Below, one piece after another: positions 24,834 to 32,495 of a stretch of 64,000 bases of DNA. The DNA is from Kitasatospora sp. MAP5-34. GTDB lineage: Bacteria > Actinomycetota > Actinomycetes > Streptomycetales > Streptomycetaceae. The notes under the pieces were generated by a model. It ran no database searches. It was not told the DNA's origin and saw nothing but the letters and a program-made list of their open reading frames with translations. The position numbers were made by a program, and so were the translations under genes. Numbering within the stretch: position 1 is the stretch's first letter; every line of letters begins with the position of its first letter. The stretch covers positions 62,001 through 126,000 of the forward strand of contig NZ_JARXZC010000014.1 of assembly GCF_029894335.1 (NCBI RefSeq). Reading direction: 5' to 3'.

Positions 24834-24886
24834 GTGTCGCCGGGAGCGCCTGAACACAAGGCTCTCCTGAGAGGCAGACACCTATG
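24793..24886 (+). promoter_or_regulatory. Translational attenuator: mutually exclusive hairpins over the GNAT start codon
   Basis: Three helices can be drawn. Stem B pairs CATAGGTGTC (24829-24838) with GACACCTATG (24877-24886), a perfect 10-bp helix that buries the GNAT ATG (24884-24886). Stem C, nested in its loop, pairs 24843-24851 with 24859-24867 with one mismatch. Stem A pairs leader codons 7-10 (24793-24801) with 24842-24850, nine pairs with one G-U, and competes with stem C and sterically with stem B. The GNAT ribosome binding site GAGAGG (24869-24874) is between stem C and the right arm of B. A ribosome on the leader would change which helices form. Confidence 0.65.
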
Positions 24887-25717
24887 AATACTGTGCATTT
24901 CGCTGCGGGCACGAGCGAGCACCCGGTGGTGGTCACGCGGGTCGCGGAACAAGAGTGGCACGCGCTGGCCGACGACCAGGTGGTCGGCCACGGCGACGTC
25001 CTGCCCAGGCCCGACGGGCGGATCTTCCTCAGCATCGACGCGTGGCACGGCCCGGTCTTCGACCAGCTCGCCGATGCGATGCTGACCGAGCTGCCGAAAC
25101 CGCTGTACACGGTGGTCGACGAGGGCGACCGCGACTTGACGTCCAGTTGGGAGCGGGTCGGATTCACAGTCCGACGCCGCGAGTGGGAGTACCTCGTGCC
25201 CACGGACCCGCGCGTCACGGGGCTCGACGCGGTGCAACCGCCGTCGGGCGTGACGATCGTGCCCGCCGGCGAGGCGGAGGAAGGCCCCCTGCGCGCGTTG
25301 GACCGCGCCATTCGCGAGGAGGCCGAGACCACCGTCGGATGGCAGGAGATGCCCGCCGAGGTGTTTCCCCGCCCGCACGGGACCACCGTGCTGGACCCGT
25401 CGAAGTACGCGGTGGCAGTGCGGTCCGGCCAGTACGTGGGCCTGCTCCGGGTGGCGCCGGTGACCCGGTTGCCACGGATCGGACTGATCGCAGTCCGGGC
25501 CGACCAGCACCGCCACGGCATCGCCCGGGCGCTGCTGGCCCACGCGCTGGGCTCGCTCCGCCGCTCCGGCTTCGAAACGGCATCGGCCGACGTGAACGAA
25601 TCCAACGCGGCAGCGACGGCGCTGTTCGACGGCGTCGGTGCCCAGCGCGCAAGCAGCAACCTGGAGTTGGTGTTCCGTCAGCTGAATTCGCTTCCCGACC
25701 GACCGCACGGTCACTGA
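24884..25717 (+). CDS. GNAT-family N-acetyltransferase
   Basis: 277 residues from ATG 24884. The C-terminal half is a full GNAT domain: acetyl-CoA-binding motif A reads IAVRADQHRHGIARALLAHAL (split; about residues 202-222), followed by DVNESNAAATALFDGVG. The N-terminal half resembles a degenerate second GNAT lobe. The family acetylates amines of small molecules, peptides or proteins using acetyl-CoA. It is controlled by the leader/hairpin attenuator and is followed after 18 bp by an IF-1 paralogue. This suggests a role around the ribosome, such as drug inactivation or modification of a translation component; that role is inferred. Confidence 0.85.
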   Translation: MNTVHFAAGTSEHPVVVTRVAEQEWHALADDQVVGHGDVLPRPDGRIFLSIDAWHGPVFDQLADAMLTELPKPLYTVVDEGDRDLTSSWERVGFTVRRREWEYLVPTDPRVTGLDAVQPPSGVTIVPAGEAEEGPLRALDRAIREEAETTVGWQEMPAEVFPRPHGTTVLDPSKYAVAVRSGQYVGLLRVAPVTRLPRIGLIAVRADQHRHGIARALLAHALGSLRRSGFETASADVNESNAAATALFDGVGAQRASSNLELVFRQLNSLPDRPHGH

Positions 25718-25735
25718 CCGGAGAAGAGGGAGAAC

Positions 25736-25960
25736 ATGGCAAAAACAGCAGGAGGCCTCGAAGTCGAGGGCATCGTCCTCGAATGTCTGCGCAACGCCAC
25801 CTTCAAGGTGGAGCTCCACAACGGGCACAAGGTGCTCGCGCACATCAGCGGGAAAATCCGGAAGAACTACATCAAGATCCTGCCGTACGACCGGGTGCTG
25901 GTGGAACTCACCCCGTACGACCTCACCCGCGGCCGGATCCTCTTCCGATACCGGGCGTAG
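25736..25960 (+). CDS. infA: Translation initiation factor IF-1, second paralogue
   Basis: 74 residues, the normal IF-1 length, forming one OB-fold/S1-type domain. [17 protein letters not shown] and the ending [14 protein letters not shown] are IF-1 hallmarks. It differs from the usual streptomycete housekeeping IF-1 (as I recall it, beginning MAKKQGAIEIEGTVIESL) at many positions, and it is not beside rpmJ/rpsM, so it is an accessory copy. IF-1 binds the ribosomal A site with IF-2 and IF-3 during initiation. GAGGGAG precedes the ATG. It shares an operon with the GNAT gene under the attenuator; a stress-specific initiation factor is the likely role. Confidence 0.92.
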   Translation: MAKTAGGLEVEGIVLECLRNATFKVELHNGHKVLAHISGKIRKNYIKILPYDRVLVELTPYDLTRGRILFRYRA

Positions 25961-25974
25961 CGGCGGGTTTGACG

Positions 25975-26004
25975 TGCCGGATACGGAAATCCGTCATGCC
26001 GGCA
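25975..26004. terminator. Imperfect hairpin after infA
   Basis: TGCCGG (25975-25980) pairs with CCGGCA (25999-26004), and CGGA with TCCG inside. It lies 15 bp past the infA stop and just before a stronger hairpin. Confidence 0.5.
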
Positions 26005-26017
26005 GCCTGACGTGACA

Positions 26018-26054
26018 GGTATCGGAGTCCGGCCACCGGCCGGACTCCGATACC
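26018..26054. terminator. Strong bidirectional terminator hairpin
   Basis: A perfect 17-bp stem GGTATCGGAGTCCGGCC / GGCCGGACTCCGATACC with a three-base loop. It stands between the convergent infA and KAS III genes and can end transcription from both sides. Confidence 0.85.
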
Positions 26055-26188
26055 GACTGATCCCGACTCCGGACAGGCGCGGCCTCGGCGCGAACCGACC
26101 GGCACCTGTCCGGCGGGGCGTGGTCTGGAGAGTCCCCGGTCGAGGCCCCCGCACGGCTGGCGGCCCGACACGTCCGGCGGGTGGGTGG

Positions 26189-27214
26189 TCACCCCCCAGC
26201 CCCCGCGCCGCCCCAGCGGATCGCGGCTGCGCCGGCGAAGTCGCCCGCGTGGGCGAAGCCGCCGAGGACGACCAGGTCGCCGTCCCGGAGTTGGCCCGAG
26301 CGGATGGCGCGGTCGAGGGTGATGGGGATCGCCGCGCCGAACATGTTCCCGCAGGTGTCGAACGTGTCGGGGTGCCGGTCCTGCGGAATCCCCAGTGCCG
26401 TCCGCCAGTTGTGCAGGAAGGTGCGGTTGGGCTGGTTGGTCACGAGCAGGTCGATCTCGGTGGTGGGGAGCGCGAGTTGCCGGCACAGGTCGGTGACCAC
26501 CTCCGGGACCAGGCGGTTGCCGCGTTCCAGGACCTTGGCGACGGCGGCTTCGGTGAAGCCGATCCGCAGTTGGGACGTGCCGGGTTCCCAGTACTTGCGG
26601 CCGTCGTCGAGGACTGCGGTCATGTCGCCGCCGTAGTCGCCGATGTGCCGGGTGAGCACGTCCAGCACCGGGGAGCCGGCCGAGGTGGTCAGGTAGCCCA
26701 CCCCGCAGCCGTCGCCGGGGACGGCGGCCTGGGCGAGCCCGCGTACGTCGGACTGGGTGAAGAGCTGGCCGGCGGCGCCCTGGGCGTTGCAGATCAGCGC
26801 GGTCTTCGCGTCGGTGGTGCTGAGGATCGTACGGGCGAGTTCGAGCATCTGGATGAAGGAGGCGCAACCCGCGTTGGCCACGTCGATCAGCCACTTCGGC
26901 TTCAGCCCGAGTCGGCGCGCGACCTCCGTGCCGGCTCCTATGAACGGCGTGTCAGGTAGCTGACTGTGCGTCAGAAGAACGTCCACGGAACGGATCTCGT
27001 CCGGTCCGTGCCGATCGATGAGCGGCTGCACCGCCCGTTCGATCATGTCGACGTTGGTCTCGTCGGCGGCCACATGGTGCCGTAGCGGCGGGACCCGGAA
27101 CATGGGGTTGTCGCGGAGCTTGTCCTCCGCGCCGGGGTAGTCGGTGTAGAACTCGGCGGGGACGGGCTCGCCGGGCAGATAGCCGGCCACGTCGGTGAGA
27201 CTGACGGTGGTCAC
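26189..27214 (-). CDS. KAS III (FabH)-like ketosynthase with the catalytic His replaced by Asn
   Basis: 341 residues from GTG 27214, overlapping the upstream stop (GTGA). It has the thiolase fold of beta-ketoacyl-ACP synthase III. The nucleophile Cys is in VANAGCASFIQ (about 116). The third catalytic position is the Asn of CGNMFGAAIP (about 288). Where FabH has PHQAN, this protein has TNQPN (about 259), so the His needed for decarboxylative condensation is absent. It may act as a non-decarboxylating acyltransferase, as some KAS III relatives do, or prime an unusual acyl unit. Last gene of the four-gene minus-strand operon with the SRPBCC, ThDP and AraC genes. Confidence 0.85.
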   Translation of the reverse strand: MTTVSLTDVAGYLPGEPVPAEFYTDYPGAEDKLRDNPMFRVPPLRHHVAADETNVDMIERAVQPLIDRHGPDEIRSVDVLLTHSQLPDTPFIGAGTEVARRLGLKPKWLIDVANAGCASFIQMLELARTILSTTDAKTALICNAQGAAGQLFTQSDVRGLAQAAVPGDGCGVGYLTTSAGSPVLDVLTRHIGDYGGDMTAVLDDGRKYWEPGTSQLRIGFTEAAVAKVLERGNRLVPEVVTDLCRQLALPTTEIDLLVTNQPNRTFLHNWRTALGIPQDRHPDTFDTCGNMFGAAIPITLDRAIRSGQLRDGDLVVLGGFAHAGDFAGAAAIRWGGAGAGG

Positions 27215-27864
27215 GGGGTGACCACGCTGCGCGGAGAGGTGCTGACCGGGAGGCCGCCCAGGTGGCGGTGTTCCAGGATGGCCCTGAGGTTCTCCAACTC
27301 CACCGTGTGGCCGGCGTAGAAGGCGTCCCAGTAGTCGCCCACCCACGGCCGGTCCGCGCGGGGTGCCAGGTCGGGGCGGGGGTTCTGGTCGTAGTACGGG
27401 TGGTGGCAGTTGGTCCAGGTGATCACGGAGCCGGGCCGGCCCAGCACCGACTGCGCGGGAACGACCCGCATCAGGTAGATCATCCAGAGCTCGTCGCCCT
27501 GGTCCCAGGCGCAGTGGAAGTCCACCGTCATGGCCTCGGGATTGGCCGCCACCCGGCAGTAGATCCTGGTGTCCTGCTCCAGCCGGTCGTCCCCGACCCA
27601 CAGGCCCGGGGTGTCGGTGGGTGCGAAGTTCCGCAGGCTGAAGGTCCACTCCTCCAGGTGGTGACCCTGGCTCAGGTACTCGTACGCCTGCTCCGGCGGG
27701 CAGTCGACGTAGGTCTGGATGGTGCAGTACTGCCCGAACACCTCCTGGTGCGGGTAGGCCGGACGGGTCAACTCGGCGCAGAGGGCCAGCAGTTGCTGCA
27801 GATCGGTGTTCTCCACCCTGGTCAGGCCGGGGACGTCAACCGACTCGTACGGGTCCGTGGTCAT
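27211..27864 (-). CDS. SRPBCC-fold (cyclase/aromatase or START-like) protein
   Basis: 217 residues from ATG 27864, with GAGGAG seven bases upstream. YCTIQTYVDCPPEQAYEYLS (about residues 45-64) is the usual first strand and helix of the SRPBCC hydrophobic-pocket fold. The middle has conserved-looking acidic and aromatic residues (DFHCAWDQGDELWMIYL). The 5' end overlaps the ThDP gene by 29 bp in another frame. Members bind or cyclise polyketide-like and lipid ligands. Next to a KAS III-like enzyme it may hold or cyclise that product. Exact function unknown. Confidence 0.7.
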   Translation of the reverse strand: MTTDPYESVDVPGLTRVENTDLQQLLALCAELTRPAYPHQEVFGQYCTIQTYVDCPPEQAYEYLSQGHHLEEWTFSLRNFAPTDTPGLWVGDDRLEQDTRIYCRVAANPEAMTVDFHCAWDQGDELWMIYLMRVVPAQSVLGRPGSVITWTNCHHPYYDQNPRPDLAPRADRPWVGDYWDAFYAGHTVELENLRAILEHRHLGGLPVSTSPRSVVTP

Positions 27865-29683
27865 GCGTGGTCTCCTCGGTCTGGGCCGGCCTCGGGCCGG
27901 TGCCAATGGTGCTCGGGACGGACAGGAAGGACAGGAACGGAAGGAACGGCGGTGTCTCGGCGGGGTCGAAGTCGAGCGCGACGAACGCCGGGCCGCCGGT
28001 CGTGTTGGAGCGCAGCAGGGCCCGGTGCAGCTGCGCGCCGTCGTCGGCCCGGGTCACCTCCAGCGCGGGGAACATGGCTGCGACGCCGGCGGCGATGTCC
28101 GCCGGGCGGAACAGGTTGCTGGGGTGCGGCGCTCCGAGGTACAGGTGCTCGCGGGTGGCGCACATGGCGTGCGCGTTGTTGTTGAAGATCACGAAGGTGA
28201 CGGGCGCCGCGTACTCGACGGCGGTGTGCACCTCCATCCCGTGCATGAAGAACGCCCCGTCACCGGCGATCACGTAGGTGCGCCGTCCGGTGGCGAGCGC
28301 CGCGCCGATGCCGGCGCCGAAGGTGTACCCCATGCCGCCCATGCCGACGGCCACCACGAAGCGGCCGTGGCGCGGGGCCGGCAGCAGGTGGATCGCGCTG
28401 GCCCCGGCGTTTCCGGCGTCGACGAAGACGTGGGCGTCCGGTGGCAGCGCGGCCTCGACGGCGGCCACCGCTGCGGCGTAGGAGGTGGTGCCGTGACCCG
28501 TCCGGGGTGTCGGTCGCGGCGCGGGTCCGGCGTGCTCGGGTGCCGGGCGCGGGTGCGGGCCGAGCAGCTCGGCCACCGCGCGCAGGGTGTCCCGGACGCC
28601 GTCCGGCAGGGCGATCCCGGGTACGAACGGCGGCTCGGGATCGATGCAGATGACCGGTGTTCCGGCCAGGGCTGCGTCCAGTCCGGCGCGGGCCAGGTCC
28701 GGCAGTCTGGTGCCGACGAGCAGGCACAGGTCCGCCCGCCGCAGGCAGTCCGTGACGTTCTGGTGGCCCATCACCCCGGCCACCCCCGCGAACCGGGGGT
28801 CGTCGTTGTGGAACACGTCCTTGGCGTCCGGGGTGACGGCCACCCAGGCGCCGAGCCGCCCCGCCACCTCGGCCAGCTCCGCCCGGGCGTCCGAGGACGC
28901 CACGCCTTCGCCGGCGATGACCAGTACCGTCCGGGCGCTCCGGAGCAGCTCCACCGCCCGGTGTGGCAGCCGGATCGGTGGTTCGGCGGGGGCGGTCGGC
29001 GGCGTCGGCCGGGGTGGGTCGATCAGGGCCTGCTGTACGTCCTTGGGCAGCAGGAGCACCGCCGGGCCCGGCGGCTCGGTCCGGGCCGCCGCGAGTGCCT
29101 GGGCCAGCAACTCCGGTAGCGAGTCCGGGTCCTGGACCACGGCGCAGAACCGGCTGACGGGCGCGAACAGCCGCTGCGCGTCGAGCGATCCCCCCTTGCC
29201 ACTGGAGTCCTGGAACGCCCCGCGCCCCGCCGACCCGGTGGGCGGCTGTCCCACCAGGGCCAGCACCGGCACCCGCGAGGCGTACGACTCCGCCAGCCCG
29301 GGCAGGAGATTCACCGCGCCGCCGCCGGAGGTGGCCGCGACGACACCGATCCGCCCGGTGGCCCGGGCGTGTCCGTCCGCCATGGTGGCGGCCGAGAACT
29401 CGTGCTTGGCCACGACGGCGCGGATCACCCCGTCGGTGGCGTGGAGGGCGTCGTACAGATCCTCGATGTTCGCGCCACCGACGCCGAACACGTGCCTGAC
29501 ACCGTCTCCGGCCAGCGCTCCCGCCAGGTAGTCGACGAGTCGCACCTTGGCGGGCAGTTGTGTGCCGGAGACCGGTCCTACCTTGGCGGGCAGTTGTGTC
29601 TCGGAGACCGGTCGTATCCTGTCGGGCAGGCGTAGGTCGGGGGCCTGTCGCACCCTGGCCGCCGGTCGTACCTCGGAAGTCAC
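27836..29683 (-). CDS. ThDP-dependent enzyme, acetolactate synthase/acyloin-type
   Basis: 615 residues from GTG 29683 (GAGGAG six bases upstream), GTGA overlap with the regulator. Three-domain POX/ALS architecture: PYR domain with the activating Glu in AKHEFSAATMADG (about 91), central domain, and PP domain with the ThDP-Mg motif GDGAFFMHG...NNN (about 475-503). It may form or break a C-C bond next to a carbonyl, for example decarboxylation or acyloin formation. There is no ilvN-type regulatory subunit or branched-chain pathway gene nearby, so specialised metabolism is more likely. The N-terminal 45 residues contain a tandem repeat and look non-catalytic. Confidence 0.85.
   Translation of the reverse strand: MTSEVRPAARVRQAPDLRLPDRIRPVSETQLPAKVGPVSGTQLPAKVRLVDYLAGALAGDGVRHVFGVGGANIEDLYDALHATDGVIRAVVAKHEFSAATMADGHARATGRIGVVAATSGGGAVNLLPGLAESYASRVPVLALVGQPPTGSAGRGAFQDSSGKGGSLDAQRLFAPVSRFCAVVQDPDSLPELLAQALAAARTEPPGPAVLLLPKDVQQALIDPPRPTPPTAPAEPPIRLPHRAVELLRSARTVLVIAGEGVASSDARAELAEVAGRLGAWVAVTPDAKDVFHNDDPRFAGVAGVMGHQNVTDCLRRADLCLLVGTRLPDLARAGLDAALAGTPVICIDPEPPFVPGIALPDGVRDTLRAVAELLGPHPRPAPEHAGPAPRPTPRTGHGTTSYAAAVAAVEAALPPDAHVFVDAGNAGASAIHLLPAPRHGRFVVAVGMGGMGYTFGAGIGAALATGRRTYVIAGDGAFFMHGMEVHTAVEYAAPVTFVIFNNNAHAMCATREHLYLGAPHPSNLFRPADIAAGVAAMFPALEVTRADDGAQLHRALLRSNTTGGPAFVALDFDPAETPPFLPFLSFLSVPSTIGTGPRPAQTEETTHDHGPVRVG
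29548..29640. repeat. About 39-bp tandem repeat in the ThDP gene 5' end
   Basis: Two near-identical copies (CTTGGCGGGCAGTTGTG... ending ...GGAGACCGGTC) and a decayed third copy, encoding two in-frame copies of a TQLPAKV-type motif ahead of the catalytic domain. Confidence 0.7.
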
Positions 29684-30696
29684 GTGGAACTCCTCTCCGC
29701 CAGGTCGGGCAGCACGATGAGCCCGGACGGCGAGATGGCCTGGAAGCGGCGGCGGTACTCGTTCGGGGTCACTTCGAAGGCCCGGCCGAACGAGCGGAAG
29801 AAGGTCTCGGGGGCCGGGAATCCGCAGCAGCGGGCGATCTGGCCGACCGGCAGGTCGGTGGTCTCCAGCAGTTTCCGGGCCTGCGAGATGCGCATCTGTT
29901 CGATGTACTGGCCGGGGGGAACGCCGACCTCGCGGCGGAAGACCCGGGCGAAGTTGCGCAGGCTCATGTTGGCGCGCTCGGCGATCTCCGGTACGGGCAG
30001 CGGTTGTTCGAGGTGCTGCAGGATCCACTCCTGCGCGGCGCGGACCGGAGGCCGGTCGGCGAGTTGGGCCTCCAGGATCGAACTGAACTGGGACTGCCCG
30101 CCGTTCCGCTTGAAGAACAGGACCAGGAACCGCGCCGTCTCCAGCGCGGCCGCCGCACCGTGGTCGGCCTCCACCAGCGCGAGGGCCATGTCTATCCCGG
30201 TCGCCACCCCGGCCGAGGTCACGAACCGGCCGTCCCAGACGAAGATCGGCTCGGGATCCACCGTCACGTCCGGGTAGCGGCGGGCCATCTCCTCGCAGAA
30301 CGCCCAGTGCGTGGTGGCGCGCCGCCCGCGCAGCAGGCCCGCTTCGGCCAGCAGGAACGCCCCGCCGCAGACGGACGCGACCCGGCGTGACCGGTCGGCC
30401 GCCTTGCCGATCCACGACACCAACTCCCGGTTGCCCAGGGCCTCCTTGAGGCTCCAGCCGCCGGGGACGAGCAGGGTGTCGATCGGTCCGTCGCCCGTGT
30501 CGAGCGGTTCGGCCTCGATCACCATGCCCGAGGACGTGCGGACCAGTGGCGCGTCGGCGGAGACGAACTCGATCCGATAGCCGGTACCCACTCCTGCCAA
30601 CTGCCGATTCACGGTGTCGAACACCTCGATCGGTCCCGATATGTCCAGTGCCTGCGCACCGGAATAGACCACCACAACCACACGTCGCTGGGACAC
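29680..30696 (-). CDS. GlxA-family regulator: DJ-1/PfpI domain plus AraC-type HTH
   Basis: About 338 residues. Residues 5-190 form a class-I glutamine-amidotransferase-like/DJ-1 domain with the nucleophile-elbow SVCGGAFLLAEAG. Residues 215-320 form a double HTH AraC domain (IAERANMSLRNFARVFRREV and the second helix pair to GRAFEVTPNEYRRRF). The GTG at 30696 is used; a GTG at 30702 is equally possible and no strong ribosome binding site exists. It heads the operon and overlaps the ThDP gene, so it probably controls its own operon in response to a metabolite bound by the DJ-1 domain. Confidence 0.85.
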   Translation of the reverse strand: MSQRRVVVVVYSGAQALDISGPIEVFDTVNRQLAGVGTGYRIEFVSADAPLVRTSSGMVIEAEPLDTGDGPIDTLLVPGGWSLKEALGNRELVSWIGKAADRSRRVASVCGGAFLLAEAGLLRGRRATTHWAFCEEMARRYPDVTVDPEPIFVWDGRFVTSAGVATGIDMALALVEADHGAAAALETARFLVLFFKRNGGQSQFSSILEAQLADRPPVRAAQEWILQHLEQPLPVPEIAERANMSLRNFARVFRREVGVPPGQYIEQMRISQARKLLETTDLPVGQIARCCGFPAPETFFRSFGRAFEVTPNEYRRRFQAISPSGLIVLPDLAERSST

Positions 30697-30702
30697 CGTC
30701 AC

Positions 30703-31038
30703 AGCCTGTAGGCAGCGCGGGATGGCGGCAATGACGGCTTGTTGACGAATTCGGCCACCGATCGGGGTCGGACCCTGTCCGATCAGGCATGTTGACGGTG
30801 AGTCACCTTTCGGTGTGAGACATGTCATGTCCACTCTGCTCGTCAGGGTCGGCGGTCATCGCAGCGCATCCGGGGGGAGGGCGCGGTTCCGGGCGGGCTG
30901 GCTTGATCTGCCTCTCGTCAGGTCATCACTCCGCCTTCTAGGGTGAGGCCTTGTCCTGCTCCCGTCATGAGGCTCCGGCGTGACGTCGCCCGTACGGCGA
31001 TGCCGCCCCGGACCGCCCACTCTCCGAGGGGTCACGAA
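30703..31038. other. Divergent intergenic region, regulator/sedolisin
   Basis: 336 bp with no convincing gene. An 8-bp palindrome GACATGTC lies around 30819. Promoters for both flanking genes must be here, but I see no clear -35/-10 pair. GAGGGG at 31026-31031 is the ribosome binding site of the protease gene. Confidence 0.4.
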
Positions 31039-32391
31039 ATGTCGATGTCCGCACGCCTGCGACTCGCCGTCACCGCTGCGGCGGCCGGTGCGTTCACGCT
31101 CGCCCTGGTGCCTGCGGTACCGGCGGCGCCTTCGGTGCCCGGTGCCGTCGCACTGTCGCCGGTCGTGGCGGCGCACCGGGCGGTGCCCGCGATGGCCTCG
31201 GGCCCGTTGCGGGCGATTCGGCCGGCCTCGGCGGGCGATCCGGTGCTGGCCGCGCCGATCTCCACCAGCGACTGCGTCAGCCAGTTCCAGCGCGCCTGCT
31301 ATTCGCCGCTCCAGTACCGCACGGCGTACAACCTCGACCCGCTGTACCGCGCGGGGATCACCGGCCAGGGCCGGACGATCGTGATCGTCGACTCCTACGG
31401 GTCACCGACGATCCAGCACGACCTGGACGTCTACTCCGCACAGTGGGGCCTGCCCAGCAGTCAGGTGGAGGTGGTGAAGTGGGGTCAGGTGCCGGCCTTC
31501 GACCCCAAGAACGCCGACATGGACGGGTGGGCGAGTGAGAGCACGCTCGATGTCGAGGCGGCCCACGCCGTGGCGCCGGGCGCGCACATCGTGCTCCTGG
31601 AGACCGGCGTGTCCGAGACCGAGGGCCCGGTCGGCGTCCCCGAGATGATGAGCGGCATCAACCACCTGGTCGACGCGGGCCAGGCGGACGTGGTCTCGAT
31701 GAGCTGGGCCACCAGCGAGGCCATGTTCCCCGGATTCGACGTGGGCGACTACACCAGCCTCACCACGCTGCGCTACGCCTTCGTCAACGCCGCCCGGCAC
31801 GGGGTCACGCTCACCGCCAGCTCCGGCGACGGCGGCGGCGACTCGACCAAGCTGGACGCGGCCTGGCCTGCGGGCGACCCGCTGGTCACCGCCGTCGGCG
31901 GCACCGAGCTGCACCTGAACGACCAGGGCGTCCGCACCGCGCCGGACTCCGCCTGGTCGGGCAGCGGCGGTGAGCTCTCCAAGGTCTTCGCCCGGCCGGG
32001 GTACCAGAACCCGGCGCGCTCGGTGGTCGGTACGCACCGGGGCACCCCGGACGTCAGCATGGCGGGCTCGCCCAACGGCGCGCTCTGGCTGTACTCGAGC
32101 TTCGACCCTGCCAACACCGGCTGGACGGCGGACGGCGCGGGCACCAGCGAGTCCTCGCCGCTGTTCGCCGCCGTGGTCGCGCTCGCCGACCAGGCGGCCG
32201 GGCACCGGCTCGGCGTGATCGACAACGACCTCTACCGCCTGTACGCCCAGCACTCGCCCGGCCTCGTCGACGTGACCACCGGCTCCACCGGCCCGAACGG
32301 CTACACCGCAGGCCCGGGTTACGACCAGGCGACCGGCGTGGGCACCCTCGACGCCACCGGGCTCGTCGCAGCCCTCGCCCACCGGCACTGA
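31039..32391 (+). CDS. Secreted sedolisin (S53) serine peptidase
   Basis: 450 residues from ATG 31039 (GAGGGG seven bases upstream; an earlier ATG at 30943 lacks such a site). A Sec signal peptide covers residues 1-35, then a short propeptide-like stretch. The S53 catalytic residues are visible: Glu and Asp in SESTLDVEAAHAVAPGA, Asp near SSGDGGGD, and Ser in GAGTSESSPLFAAV. The C-terminal Ca-binding region is DVTTGSTGPNGY...GYDQATGVG. The enzyme is expected to be an extracellular acid-active endopeptidase. The N-terminal prodomain is much shorter than in fungal homologues, as is common for bacterial ones. Monocistronic. Confidence 0.88.
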   Translation: MSMSARLRLAVTAAAAGAFTLALVPAVPAAPSVPGAVALSPVVAAHRAVPAMASGPLRAIRPASAGDPVLAAPISTSDCVSQFQRACYSPLQYRTAYNLDPLYRAGITGQGRTIVIVDSYGSPTIQHDLDVYSAQWGLPSSQVEVVKWGQVPAFDPKNADMDGWASESTLDVEAAHAVAPGAHIVLLETGVSETEGPVGVPEMMSGINHLVDAGQADVVSMSWATSEAMFPGFDVGDYTSLTTLRYAFVNAARHGVTLTASSGDGGGDSTKLDAAWPAGDPLVTAVGGTELHLNDQGVRTAPDSAWSGSGGELSKVFARPGYQNPARSVVGTHRGTPDVSMAGSPNGALWLYSSFDPANTGWTADGAGTSESSPLFAAVVALADQAAGHRLGVIDNDLYRLYAQHSPGLVDVTTGSTGPNGYTAGPGYDQATGVGTLDATGLVAALAHRH

Positions 32392-32418
32392 CCCTCCCGG
32401 TACGTCCGGGTACGCGAC

Positions 32419-32450
32419 AGCCCGCGCGGGGTTCGGACCCCGCGCGGGCT
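32419..32450. terminator. Bidirectional terminator hairpin
   Basis: A perfect 13-bp stem AGCCCGCGCGGGG / CCCCGCGCGGGCT with a six-base loop lies 28 bp past the sedolisin stop and before the convergent permease stop. Confidence 0.85.
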
Positions 32451-32495
32451 CGTACGTGCGTCGGCTCGCGTGTCGGCTCGCTGAAGCGCGTCGGG

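Noticed and set aside
29684..30790. N-terminal extension of the ThDP enzyme frame
   Set aside because: It is antisense-free but overlaps the AraC-type regulator in another frame; the GTG at 29683 has a good ribosome binding site and overlaps the regulator stop.
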